Source of the DNA: Trebonia sp963759545
GTDB taxonomy: Bacteria > Actinomycetota > Actinomycetes > Streptosporangiales > Streptosporangiaceae
Length of the DNA stretch: 64,000 nucleotides
Direction of reading: 5' to 3'
Assembly (NCBI GenBank): GCA_963759545.1
Contig: CAVXAB010000031.1
Location: 180,475-244,474 of the forward strand
Below the pieces are notes generated by a model. It was not told the DNA's origin. It searched no databases and saw only the letters and a list, made by a program, of their open reading frames with translations. This document shows positions 15,962-24,484 of the stretch, piece after piece. The position numbers and the translations under genes are program-made. Each line of letters opens with the position of its first letter. The first letter of the stretch is position 1.

Positions 15962-17143
15962 TCAGGCGACCGGCTTGATCTTCCCGTCGGTGATGATGCC
16001 GATGGCGGTGGCGAAGATGCCGACGCCGGTGCTGTTGTAGGCAAAGTTGCCGAGCAGCCCGTCGTAGTGCACCGCGCGGATGGCGTTCGCGAGCGCCAGG
16101 CCGGTGCAGGCACCGCAGGCCTTGAGCGCGGCGATCATGACCTCGGCCCCGTCGTAGGCCTTGGCGCCGTGCAGTTCCGGCGCGCTGCCGTAGGCGGCCG
16201 TGTAAGCGGAGGCGAACTGCTCCGCCGCGGAGCTCGCGGCGTTCCCGAGGTAGGGGGAGCTCACGATGGTCCCGTCCGCGTCGGACACCCCGGCCGTGGA
16301 CATGTAAAGCGGCGTGCCGGCCGGGGCGCCCTCGGCGATGACCGCGTTCATGCCGAGCGCCCGCGCCTGCTTGACGGTGAGCCCGGACTGGGCCTCCTCC
16401 GCGCCGATGAACAGCACCTGCGGGTCGGTCGCCTTGATGCTCTGCAGCTCGGGGGTCATGTTCGTCTGGTCGGCGGGCACCACCTTCGCGGCGACCGGGG
16501 TGAGCCCCAGCGTCTTGAGGGAGGTCGTGAACGACGACTCCTCGCCCGCGCCGTAGGAGTCGTTGTTGGTCAGCATCGCGATCTTCTTGTAGTCCTTGGT
16601 CTTGACCAGGTAGTTCGCGAGGGTGGAGTCATAGGTCAGGCCGGTCGGGCCGTTCAGGAAGAGGTAGGGGCTGTGCACCGCGATCATCTTGGTGGACTGG
16701 CCGGAGGTGATGTTCGGGATGTGCTCCGACTCCAGGATGGGCGCCATGGCCACCGTAACGGCGCTCTCCGCGGTGCCGAACATCGCGACGTCGCCCTGGC
16801 TGGCGATCTTCCTGGCCAGCTCCGTGCCGACGGTCGGGTCGCCCTGGTCGTCGTAAAGCGTCAGCGAGACCTGGCGGCCGTCGATCCCGCCGGCCGCGTT
16901 CGCCTGGCTGACGGCGAGCTTGACGCCGCGGTACTCGAACTGCCCGAGGTCGCTGCTCGCGCCGCTCTGCGCGTCGACCACCGCGATCTTGATCGGGCCG
17001 GCCGCCGCGCCGGTCGACCCGGTGGACGCCGTGCCGCTGCTTGGGCTACTGCTCGCACCGGGAGCGCTGCACGCGGCGGCGGTGAGGGCGGCCGCGGCGA
17101 CGGCCAGCGCGGAACCGAGACCGTATCTGGGTCTTCTGGACAT
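15962..17143 (-). CDS. livJ: periplasmic-type substrate-binding lipoprotein of the Liv ABC transporter
   Basis: ATG 17143 follows GGAGGTTATCGCC. A lipoprotein signal ends at the lipobox TAAAC (Cys about residue 25), followed by a Ser/Gly linker. Then comes the two-domain type I binding fold: IKIAVVDAQSGASSDLGQFEYRGVKLAV, VSLTLYDDQGDPTVG, DVAMFGTAESAVTVAMAPI, KIAMLTNNDSYGAGEESSF, and ELHGAKAYDGAEVMIAALKA. It captures a ligand outside the membrane and passes it to LivH/LivM. Because it is co-oriented with a decarboxylase and an aldehyde dehydrogenase, the ligand may be an aromatic or hydroxy acid rather than leucine (inference). Confidence 0.88.
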   Translation of the reverse strand: MSRRPRYGLGSALAVAAAALTAAACSAPGASSSPSSGTASTGSTGAAAGPIKIAVVDAQSGASSDLGQFEYRGVKLAVSQANAAGGIDGRQVSLTLYDDQGDPTVGTELARKIASQGDVAMFGTAESAVTVAMAPILESEHIPNITSGQSTKMIAVHSPYLFLNGPTGLTYDSTLANYLVKTKDYKKIAMLTNNDSYGAGEESSFTTSLKTLGLTPVAAKVVPADQTNMTPELQSIKATDPQVLFIGAEEAQSGLTVKQARALGMNAVIAEGAPAGTPLYMSTAGVSDADGTIVSSPYLGNAASSAAEQFASAYTAAYGSAPELHGAKAYDGAEVMIAALKACGACTGLALANAIRAVHYDGLLGNFAYNSTGVGIFATAIGIITDGKIKPVA

Positions 17144-17165
17144 GGCGATAACCTCCAGCTGAGGA

Positions 17166-18920
17166 TCAGGTGTGGTTGGGGAGATCGAAGAGACCGCGGT
17201 AAATGTCGGTTATGTTCCAGTGCCCCGGGGTGGGCACGGGCTCGTTGATCATCGGCACGTCGAGCACGGCAGGCCGCCGGCGCCGCAGTGCCTCGCCTAG
17301 CGCGGCGCGCAGGTCGTCAGGACCGGAGATCTCGTAGCCGTCGGCGCCGCAGGACCGCGCCATGGCCGCGAAGTCCGGGCTGTACGGCAGCCCGTCAGGA
17401 TCCAGGAACTCGCAGCCGTAGCCGCTGCCGAAGTTCGCCGTTTCCAGGTCAGCGATGGTTCCGTGCGCGCGGTTGTTCATCACCACGAAGATCACCGGCA
17501 GGCCCTGCTCGACAGCCATCGGCAGTGCGGGCAGCTGGGCACTCATGCCACCGTCGCCGACCAGAGCCACCACCACTCGTTCGGGATAACCGATTTGCAC
17601 CCCGACGGCGGCGGCCGGCCCGAAGCCCATCGTGGAGGCACCGCCCGGCGTGATGAAGCGGCCCTCCGCGGGCAGCTGGTAGCACTGGGCGACGCCGTTC
17701 TTGTTCCAGCCGACGTCGGTGACGAGCACCGCGTCCGCGGGCAGCGCCGCCCGCAGGTCGGCCAGTATCCGCTGCGGGCGCAGCGGGAACTCGGCGCCCT
17801 GCCCCTGCTCGCGCGCCGCCGCGAACGCGGCGCTCCGTGCCGCGGTGATCGTGGCCCGCAAGCCGTCTCGAGACATAGGTACAGAACGACTTGTGGTTAC
17901 TGCGTCGGCGATCGCCGAGATCGCCAGTGCGGTGTCGGCCACCGCGCCGATCTCCGCCGGGAAGTTACGGCCGATCTCCGCGGGGTCGATGTCGATCTGC
18001 ACGAGCCGCGACGGCGGGAACCGCCAGGTGAAGTCGGGATGCCAGGAGCTGGCGTCGGTCTCGGCGAACCGGGTGCCGAGCGCGAGGACCAGGTCCGCGT
18101 GGCGAGCGTACGCGTTGGTGAACTCCAGCCCCCAGAACCCGGGCATGCCGAGCAGCAGCGGGTGGCTGTCCGGCACCGTGCCCTTGGCCATCAGCGAGTG
18201 CACGATCGGGATGTCCAGGTGCTCCGCCAGCGTGAGCAGCGCCTTGCGGGCCGGGGACGTGCGCAGCCCGCCGCCGACGTAGATGAGCGGGCGCTCGGCG
18301 CCGATCAGCAGTTCGGCGATGCGCGACGCGACCTCGGGTTCGAGCGCCGGCCGTCCCGGTTCCTCTGGCAGCGGGTAGCGGGCCGCCAGGTCTTCCTCGA
18401 CGGGCCTGGAGAAGATGTCCATGGGGACGTTGAGCAGCACGGCACCCGGCCGTCCCGTCGTCGCGGTCCAGAACGCGCGCTCGGTGAACCTGGGCAGGTC
18501 CTCCGCCCGGCGCACGTGCCAGGTCCGCTTGCTGAACGGCCGGTAGATCGCCGTCTGGTCGGCGTCCTCGTGCAGGTTGACTTCCTGGTGCGGGTGCCTG
18601 CCCGCGTAATAGCTCGGCACGTCGCCGGAGATGGCGATCAGCGGGACCGAGTCAAGCGCCGCGGTGGCGACCCCGGTGACCGCGTTCATCATGCCGGGAC
18701 CGACGTGCAGCAGCAGCACTCCCGGCTTGCCCGACGCTCGCGCGTACCCGTCGGCGGCGTGCGCCGCCGTCTGCTCGTGCCGCCCGATGACGAACCGGAT
18801 CCCCGTCCTGCTCAGGGCGTCGAGCAGCGCGATGTTGGTGTGCCCGCAGGTGCCGAAGACGTACTCGACTCCGTACGACTCGAGCTGGGCGGCCAGCGCC
18901 TCGGCGGCGGAGATCGTCAT
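17166..18920 (-). CDS. thiamine-diphosphate-dependent 2-oxoacid decarboxylase / acetolactate-synthase-like enzyme
   Basis: 584 residues with the three ThDP domains. The N-terminal part YGVEYVFGTCGHTNIALLDAL and IGRHEQTAAHAADGYARASG carries the Glu that activates ThDP. The central Rossmann-like domain contains PLIYVGGGLRTSPARKALL. The C-terminal ThDP/magnesium motif VALVGDGGMSAQLPALPMA runs to VVMNNRAHGT. These are common to acetolactate synthase, benzoylformate decarboxylase and 2-hydroxyacyl-CoA lyase, and residues alone do not decide between them. No regulatory subunit is nearby, so biosynthetic acetolactate synthase is unlikely. It starts with ATGA overlap after the aldehyde dehydrogenase and lies 22 bases before livJ, i.e. 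in one operon. Confidence 0.82.
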   Translation of the reverse strand: MTISAAEALAAQLESYGVEYVFGTCGHTNIALLDALSRTGIRFVIGRHEQTAAHAADGYARASGKPGVLLLHVGPGMMNAVTGVATAALDSVPLIAISGDVPSYYAGRHPHQEVNLHEDADQTAIYRPFSKRTWHVRRAEDLPRFTERAFWTATTGRPGAVLLNVPMDIFSRPVEEDLAARYPLPEEPGRPALEPEVASRIAELLIGAERPLIYVGGGLRTSPARKALLTLAEHLDIPIVHSLMAKGTVPDSHPLLLGMPGFWGLEFTNAYARHADLVLALGTRFAETDASSWHPDFTWRFPPSRLVQIDIDPAEIGRNFPAEIGAVADTALAISAIADAVTTSRSVPMSRDGLRATITAARSAAFAAAREQGQGAEFPLRPQRILADLRAALPADAVLVTDVGWNKNGVAQCYQLPAEGRFITPGGASTMGFGPAAAVGVQIGYPERVVVALVGDGGMSAQLPALPMAVEQGLPVIFVVMNNRAHGTIADLETANFGSGYGCEFLDPDGLPYSPDFAAMARSCGADGYEISGPDDLRAALGEALRRRRPAVLDVPMINEPVPTPGHWNITDIYRGLFDLPNHT

Positions 18921-20374
18921 GCGCCCTCCTCGCCGAACACGGAAGAGCCGCGCAGCAGGAGCGTCTTGACCACGGTGTAGTCGTCGATCATCCAGCGCGG
19001 CGATTCCCGGCCGAACCCTGAGTCCTTGACGCCGCCGAAGGGGACGTGGTCAAGCCGGAAGTTAGACGACCCGTTGACCACGAGCCCGCCCACCTGAAGT
19101 TCCCGCCAGGCGGTGATGATGCGGCCGATGTCGCGGGTGAACAGCCCGGCCTGCAGGCCGTACCTGCTCTGATTGCACGTCTCGACGACCTCGCCGAACG
19201 TGTCGTAGGACATGACGGCGACGAGCGCGCCGAAGACCTCGTTGACCACCACGGACGCGGAGGCCGGCGGGTCCGCGACCACGGTCGGGTACATGGTGGC
19301 TCCGTCGCGGGTTCCGCCAAGCAGGATCCTGGCGCCGCCTGCTGACGCTTCCGCGGTCCACCGGACGACCCGCTCGGCGGCCTCCTCGTCGACCATCGAC
19401 CCGACGTCGGTCGCCTCGTCGAGCGGGTCGCCGACGCGCAGCTTCGCCACCTCGGCGGCGAGCGCCTGCGTGAACTCCTCGAACCGCTCCCGCTGCACGT
19501 AGACGCGCTGCACGGAGATGCAGCTCTGGCCCGAGTTGCTGTAGCCGGTGCGCGCGCAGACCCGCGCAGCGGCCGGGATGTCCGCGTCCTCGCAGACGAT
19601 CGTGGCCGCGTTGCCGCCGAGCTCGAGCACCAGGCGCTTCGGTCCGGCCGCGCGCGCCACCGCGGCGCCGGTCGCGGCGCTGCCGGTGAAGCTGATCACG
19701 GCGACCTCGTCCGCCGCGCACAGCCGGGCGCCGACGTCGCCGCCGCCGTGCAGCAGCTGCACCGCCTCGACCGGCATGCCCGCCTCGAGCAGCAGGCTCA
19801 CCACGGCCGCGGAGCTGGCCGGTGCCTGCGGCGGTGCCTTGACGATGGTGGTGTTCCCGGCCGCGAACGACGCCCCGAGCTTGTGCGCGAGCAGGTTCGC
19901 CGGCGCGTTGAACGGGGTGATCGCCAGCGCGACCCCGGCGGGCGCCCGGTAGGTGAGCGCCGTGTTGCCCACCCCGCGTCCCCAGCCGGCTACGGGAAGC
20001 AGCTCGCCGCCGATGCGCCTGGCCTCGGCCGCGCACACCGCCAGCGTGTCCGCGACCCGGTCGATTTCACCGCGGCCGTCCTTGACCGGCTTGCCGAGCT
20101 CGACCGCGAGCGGCGCCGCGAGCTCGTCGCGGCGCCGCGTCGCCAGCCCCGCGGCCCGCTCGAGCACGTCCGCCCGGGCAGCGGGGGAGACCCTGGCGAC
20201 CGCGCGGGCCGCGCCCGGCGCGTAGCGCACTGCCCGCGTCACGTCGGCCTCGGTGGCCGCGATCGCGTTGCTGACCACGCGCCGCAGGTACGGGCCGACC
20301 CGCTCCATCGGCGGGCCGTCGTGCAGCCACTCGCCGGCCACGAGGGCCGGCACTGAGGTGATTTCCTCGGTCAT
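18917..20374 (-). CDS. NAD(P)-dependent aldehyde dehydrogenase
   Basis: ATG 20374 was chosen over the TTG one codon upstream. Substrate tunnel and cofactor motifs are intact: PFNAPANLLAHKLGASFAAGN, ISFTGSAATGAAVA, the general base Glu in LVLELGGNAA, and the nucleophile Cys in NSGQSCISVQRVYV. Also present are EVFGALVAVMSY and FGGVKDSGFGRESPRW. It would turn an aldehyde into an acid, the logical step after the decarboxylase encoded immediately downstream. It is the first gene of a seven-gene reverse operon and is divergent from the IclR regulator. Confidence 0.88.
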   Translation of the reverse strand: MTEEITSVPALVAGEWLHDGPPMERVGPYLRRVVSNAIAATEADVTRAVRYAPGAARAVARVSPAARADVLERAAGLATRRRDELAAPLAVELGKPVKDGRGEIDRVADTLAVCAAEARRIGGELLPVAGWGRGVGNTALTYRAPAGVALAITPFNAPANLLAHKLGASFAAGNTTIVKAPPQAPASSAAVVSLLLEAGMPVEAVQLLHGGGDVGARLCAADEVAVISFTGSAATGAAVARAAGPKRLVLELGGNAATIVCEDADIPAAARVCARTGYSNSGQSCISVQRVYVQRERFEEFTQALAAEVAKLRVGDPLDEATDVGSMVDEEAAERVVRWTAEASAGGARILLGGTRDGATMYPTVVADPPASASVVVNEVFGALVAVMSYDTFGEVVETCNQSRYGLQAGLFTRDIGRIITAWRELQVGGLVVNGSSNFRLDHVPFGGVKDSGFGRESPRWMIDDYTVVKTLLLRGSSVFGEEGA

Positions 20375-20423
20375 CAATTGGTCCGCCTAATGGTGCGATT
20401 GAACCGCTGTACGGATTGGGTGT

Positions 20424-20433
20424 AACGTACGTT
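20424..20433. promoter_or_regulatory. AACGTACGTT palindrome in the divergent control region
   Basis: Perfect 10-bp palindrome 50 bases from the aldehyde dehydrogenase start and about 140 bases before the IclR start. Also in this spacer are imperfect copies of a C(G)ATTG motif near 20375, 20398 and 20414. It is a plausible IclR operator, since IclR regulators usually act on divergent targets. Confidence 0.4.
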
Positions 20434-20574
20434 CCGGCAGCCGGGTATGGCAAGAGGCGCCGGCGAGAAAGTTACGCAGATGTGCGGCCAGCCCTGCGCG
20501 GCTGCCAGGACCCAGGGGAGGCACCATTGCTGAAAGGCCCATGGGGCAGAGCAGATCCGGAAAGTGAGGCGGAC

Positions 20575-21375
20575 GTGGAGACAGCGTCGCAACCGTCCAG
20601 GCGGCAGGCCGGGGATGCCGCCGACGCGCAGGGGGTGCGGAGCATCCGGCGCGCGCTTGACATCTTGTCCCTGCTCACCGACGACACGCCGGTCGTGTCG
20701 ATTCGCGACATCACCGAGGCGACGGGACTGCCCAAGACCACGGTCCTGCGCCTGGTGCACACCCTTGAGCAGAGCGGACTGCTGTGGGCCTCCTCGGGCG
20801 GCTACATGGCAGGCCCCGGCCTGTGGCGCTGGGCCTACCTGGCCCGGCGGAGCTGGCAGCTGCCGCCGGAGACCCAGGCGACCATGCGCGACCTTGGGGC
20901 CAAGCACCAGGAGACGGTCAACCTCTACGTGCTGCGCGACATCGCCCGCGTCTGCGTCGCGCAGCAGGAGTCGCCGCGGCCGCTGCGGCACGTCGTCCAG
21001 GTGGGGGACGAGCTCCCGCTGTGGGCCGGCGCGTCCTCCAAGATCCTGCTCAGCGACGCGCCGGAGACGCTGCTCGCCCGCGTGGCGCGCCGGTCCCCAG
21101 AGGGCGAGAAGCACCTGGAAACGCTCAAGCGGTGGGCGGCCGACGCGCGCCGCGACGGGTACGCCGTCAGCCACGGCGAGCGCGAGGACGGCATCTCCGC
21201 GGTCGCGGTGCCGGTCACCGGCCGCTCCGGCTCGGTGGTCGCCGCGCTCGCGATGAGCGGCCCCACGCTCCGGTTCACCGAGGATCGGGTCACGGAATTC
21301 GCGGCCGACCTCAAGCTGGCCGCCGCACGGATGTCCGAGCGAGGGTTCGACCATCCCCTCGGCCCCGCGACCTGA
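20575..21375 (+). CDS. IclR-family transcriptional regulator
   Basis: GTG 20575 (VETASQPSRRQ) gives a normal length (266 residues). The frame is open 160 bases further upstream, but that part overlaps the control region. The winged helix is SIRRALDILSLL ... SIRDITEATGLPKTTVLRLVHTLEQSGLL. The effector domain includes GDELPLWAGASSKILLSDAP and the loop RDGYAVSHGEREDGISAVAVPV, both typical of IclR. It faces the importer/decarboxylase operon and precedes the CoA-transferase, so it most likely senses the pathway substrate. Confidence 0.88.
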   Translation: METASQPSRRQAGDAADAQGVRSIRRALDILSLLTDDTPVVSIRDITEATGLPKTTVLRLVHTLEQSGLLWASSGGYMAGPGLWRWAYLARRSWQLPPETQATMRDLGAKHQETVNLYVLRDIARVCVAQQESPRPLRHVVQVGDELPLWAGASSKILLSDAPETLLARVARRSPEGEKHLETLKRWAADARRDGYAVSHGEREDGISAVAVPVTGRSGSVVAALAMSGPTLRFTEDRVTEFAADLKLAAARMSERGFDHPLGPAT

Positions 21376-21420
21376 CCCCCGGCCGGCGCGCGCCGGCGGG
21401 TGCCCACAAGGAGTATCTGC

Positions 21421-22659
21421 ATGCAAGACCGACCACTCAGTGCCTCCTCGGGGGGACGCCCCCCCCAGACCCCCCCGCAGCGACCGCTTAGTGGAATCCG
21501 GGTCCTCGACCTCACCAACGTGCTCGCCGGCCCCTACTGCAGCTACCAGCTCGCGCTGCTCGGGGCCGACGTCGTGAAGGTCGAGCTGCCCGGGCAGGGT
21601 GACCTCGCCCGTCATCTCGGGTCCGACCCCGATCTCAACGAGGCGGCGATCGGCGCGTCTTTCCTCGCCCAGAACGCGGGAAAGAAGTCGGTCGAGCTCG
21701 ACCTGAAGGCGCCGGGCGACCAGGCCGTGTTCCGCGACATGGTCGGCAGCGCCGACGTGCTGCTCGAGAACTTCCGCGCCGGGGTCTTGGCCCGCCTGGG
21801 GTTCGACTGGACCGTGCTGCGCGAGCTCAACCCGCGGCTGGTCTACTGCGCCATCTCCGGCTTCGGCCAGACCGGCCCGATGCGCCACGCCCCCGCCTAC
21901 GACCAGGTCATCCAGGGCCTCTCTGGCATGATGGCGATCACCGGGACCCCGGAGACCGCGCCGCTGCGCGTCGGCTTCCCCGTCTGCGACACCGTGGGCG
22001 GCCTGATGGCGGCACTGTCGATCTCCGCCGCCCTTGCCGGGCGCTCCGCGACCGGCAAGGGCTGCTTCCTCGACGTCTCGATGCTTGAGGCCGCCATCTC
22101 CGCGATGGGCTGGCCCGTCTCCAACTACCTCGTGGCCGGCGTGCCGCCCGAGCCGATGGGCGACCAGAACGCCACCGCCGCCCCGTCCGGCACCTTCGAC
22201 GCGGCCGACGGCCCGCTGAACATCGCGGCCAACCGGCAGGAGCAGTTCGAGAGCCTGTGCACGCTGGTCGGCCTGCCCGGCCTCATCGGCGACCCGAGGT
22301 TCGCCGACCGAGAGGCAAGGAAGCGCAACCGGGACGAGCTGAACGACGAGCTGAACGCGGCCCTGCGCGCCCGCACCGCCCAGGAATGGGAGCAGGTGCT
22401 TACCGCCGCCGGGGTGCCCGCCGCCCGGATCCTGACCGTCCCCCAGGCCACGCAGCTCGACCAGCTCGCGCACCGCGGCCTGTTCACCGACCTGCCCTAC
22501 CCCGATGGCTCCGGCCGGGTGCTCCGGGTCACCGGGAGCGGGGTGCTGTTCGACGGCGAGCCGCTGCGGCCGGAGTCCCCGCCGCCGCTGCTCGGCCAGC
22601 ACAACGGCGAGCGCGCGGTGCTCGCCGACCAGTGGCGTGTCTCCGGGAGGGCGTCGTGA
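21421..22659 (+). CDS. class III (CaiB/BaiF family) acyl-CoA transferase
   Basis: ATG 21421 follows AAGGAGTATCTGC. The fold signature is clear: GIRVLDLTNVLAGPYCSYQL, LGADVVKVELPGQGD, NAGKKSVELDLKAPGD, VLLENFRAGVLARLG. The catalytic Asp is expected in RVGFPVCDTVGGLMAAL. DQVIQGLSGMMAITG and GCFLDVSMLEAAISAMG follow. It moves CoA from a donor thioester to a free acid. The stop overlaps the start of the citryl-CoA-lyase-like gene, so activation and cleavage are probably consecutive. Confidence 0.88.
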   Translation: MQDRPLSASSGGRPPQTPPQRPLSGIRVLDLTNVLAGPYCSYQLALLGADVVKVELPGQGDLARHLGSDPDLNEAAIGASFLAQNAGKKSVELDLKAPGDQAVFRDMVGSADVLLENFRAGVLARLGFDWTVLRELNPRLVYCAISGFGQTGPMRHAPAYDQVIQGLSGMMAITGTPETAPLRVGFPVCDTVGGLMAALSISAALAGRSATGKGCFLDVSMLEAAISAMGWPVSNYLVAGVPPEPMGDQNATAAPSGTFDAADGPLNIAANRQEQFESLCTLVGLPGLIGDPRFADREARKRNRDELNDELNAALRARTAQEWEQVLTAAGVPAARILTVPQATQLDQLAHRGLFTDLPYPDGSGRVLRVTGSGVLFDGEPLRPESPPPLLGQHNGERAVLADQWRVSGRAS

Positions 22660-23474
22660 CGTCGGTGCAGGAAGTGGCGCAGTGGTGGGGGACGTCGGTC
22701 TCCCGGATGGAGCCGGGCGTGGTCGAGCTGCGCGGCCGCCCGGTTCAGGAACTGATCGGGTCGGCCAGCCTGCCTGCGGTGATCTGGCTGCTGATCCGCG
22801 GGTCACTGCCGGCTCCGGCTGAGGCCGCGCTGCTTGAGGCCGCCCTGGTAGCGTCGGTCGACCACGGCCCCCAGGCGCCGTCCATCGCCGCCGCGCGGAT
22901 GGCCGCGACCTGCGGCGTCGGGCTCAACACGGCCATCGCGACCGGGGCCGGGATGCTCGGCGACTCGCACGGCGGCGCCGGCGAGCAGGCCGCGCTGCTC
23001 TTCGGCGAGATCCGCGACGCCGAGCGGGCGGGTGAGGGCCTGGACGCGGCCACCGCCCGGCTGCTCGCCGAATGGCGGTCGAGGTCGCGCTACATACCGG
23101 GCTTCGGGCACCGCTTCCACCCGGTCGACCCGCGGCGCGACCCGCTGCTCGCCCTGGTCGAGAACGCGGTGCGGGACGGCGTGGTCGGCGGCGACTACCT
23201 GCGCGCCGCCCTCGCGGTCGAGTCCGCGCTTAACCGAGGACGGTCCCGTCCGGTCCCGATGAACATCGACGGCGCCACCGCGGTCATCTACGCCGAGCTC
23301 GGCTTCGCCCCGCCGCTGGCGCGCGGCCTGTTCGTGCTGAGCCGGTCGGTCGGCATCCTGGCGCACGCCTGGGAAGAGACGCAGCAGGGGCGCCGCAACA
23401 AGGGCCCCATGCCGCCGTCGATGCTGCCCGCCTACCTCGGTCAGCCGGGGGATGCCGAGGCCCCGGTGACCTGA
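22656..23474 (+). CDS. citrate-synthase-fold protein, citryl-CoA-lyase-like
   Basis: GTG 22656 overlaps the preceding stop (GTGA). At 272 residues it is far shorter than citrate synthase (about 430) and matches the stand-alone citryl-CoA-lyase-like subgroup. The catalytic triad positions are visible: His in SVDHGPQAPS, His in IPGFGHRFHPVDPR, Asp in VPMNIDGATAVIYAELG. Such proteins cleave (or make) 3-hydroxy-3-carboxyacyl-CoA with loss of acetyl-CoA. Next to a CoA-transferase the cleavage direction is the likelier one. The other product would be a 2-oxo acid, a natural substrate for the ThDP enzyme in the divergent operon. Confidence 0.8.
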   Translation: MTSVQEVAQWWGTSVSRMEPGVVELRGRPVQELIGSASLPAVIWLLIRGSLPAPAEAALLEAALVASVDHGPQAPSIAAARMAATCGVGLNTAIATGAGMLGDSHGGAGEQAALLFGEIRDAERAGEGLDAATARLLAEWRSRSRYIPGFGHRFHPVDPRRDPLLALVENAVRDGVVGGDYLRAALAVESALNRGRSRPVPMNIDGATAVIYAELGFAPPLARGLFVLSRSVGILAHAWEETQQGRRNKGPMPPSMLPAYLGQPGDAEAPVT

Positions 23475-23509
23475 CGGCGGGCGCGGGCCCTGGCTGGTGC
23501 GCACGCAGG

Positions 23510-24335
23510 TCAGCCGCCTAGCCGACGGACCGCGCGCCTGGCCCGGGCGGCGTACTCGGCCGGACTGGCCGCGCTACGCGCCGCCGCCGACGGCGCCTCG
23601 ACCGACACGATCATGCCGGCCGGCAGCAGGTCGAGCAGGCCGGTGAGCGGGAGCTCGCCCTCTCCGGGGAGCAGGCGCATGGCTCGGGCCTCGGCCACCG
23701 CGGTGTCGCCCGGTTCTGGTGTGCCGGCCATGCGTCGCGCCGGCGGGGACGAGCAGGCCGTGCGGCTGCCGCAGCGGCGCGTCGCACAACTGCAGGTAGC
23801 TCAGTAGTGCGGGCGGCACCTGCGAGAGTTCGGCCAGGGTGACCCCGCAGCGCTGGATGTGCAGCGAGTCGAGCAGGATCCGGCCGCCGTCAGAGCGCCG
23901 CGCGATGCTGACTGCGTCGCCCAGGCGCCGGATGGGACGCCAGGCGGTGAACTCTATGACCGGACGGACGCCGGCGTCCCAGGCTCGCGGCACGAGCGCG
24001 GCGAACAGGTCGGCGAACCGCTCGGTGTCCGGGTCATCGCAGATGACGTTGAGGTAGCGGGCGCCGAGAGCGGCCGCGGTCTCGATGACGCGCTCGCATC
24101 CGGAAAGGCCGGCGCCCGGCCGGATCACGATGGCCTCCACCGCGTGCACCGTAACGCCTGCATCCGCGCAGCGCCGCCGGGTCTCGGCCAGCATGGGCGA
24201 ACCGGGCGACATCGGCCAGGATTCTTCGCCAAGCGACACGGGGGCGATGCGCAGGCCCACGGCGTCGAACCCCGCCCCGGCGGCCAGGGTGACGAACTCG
24301 GGCGGCGCGACGTCAAGCAGCGTGAGGTGTTCCAA
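23510..24335 (-). CDS. sugar-phosphate isomerase/epimerase-like TIM-barrel protein, one frameshift
   Basis: From ATG 24335 the frame gives a xylose-isomerase-like barrel: FDAVGLRIAPVSLGE, VHAVEAIVIRPGAG, LGARYLNVICDDPD, GVRPVIEFTAWRPI with a metal-ligand Glu, and GRILLDSLHIQRCG with Asp and His. At about 23735-23750, in a C-rich stretch, the frame slips, and the expected ending (LLPGEGELPLTGLLDLLPAG, IVSVEAPS) continues in the next frame to 23510. The two parts together make about 275 residues, the usual size. It is divergent from the TetR gene at 24485, whose operators lie in the gap. Substrate is unknown. Confidence 0.7.
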
Positions 24336-24382
24336 GCCGACCGCGCTCTCTCATGCCGCTCATGCCGCACTCCGCTCTACAT

Positions 24383-24464
24383 GAACTAACCTGATAGTTC
24401 GTTATTTCAGCGCGGTCGCGCGCCGATGTAAAGACCTCGCGGCCGGTAATGAACTGACAAGTTC
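24383..24464. promoter_or_regulatory. two AGTTCGT-type operator candidates between isomerase and TetR genes
   Basis: Site 1: AACTA(6)TAGTT within GAACTAACCTGATAGTTC (24383-24400). Site 2: GAACT-GACA-AGTTC (24451-24464), 21 bases before the TetR start. Both end in AGTTCG and are inverted repeats, as expected for a TetR protein controlling itself and the divergent gene. Confidence 0.5.
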
Positions 24465-24484
24465 GTCCACGTAGAATCGGCGGG

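Noticed and set aside
20377..22806. 810-residue open frame on the - strand opposite IclR, CoA-transferase and lyase genes
   Set aside because: Antisense of three clearly conserved genes; Arg/Gly/His-rich with no recognisable fold.
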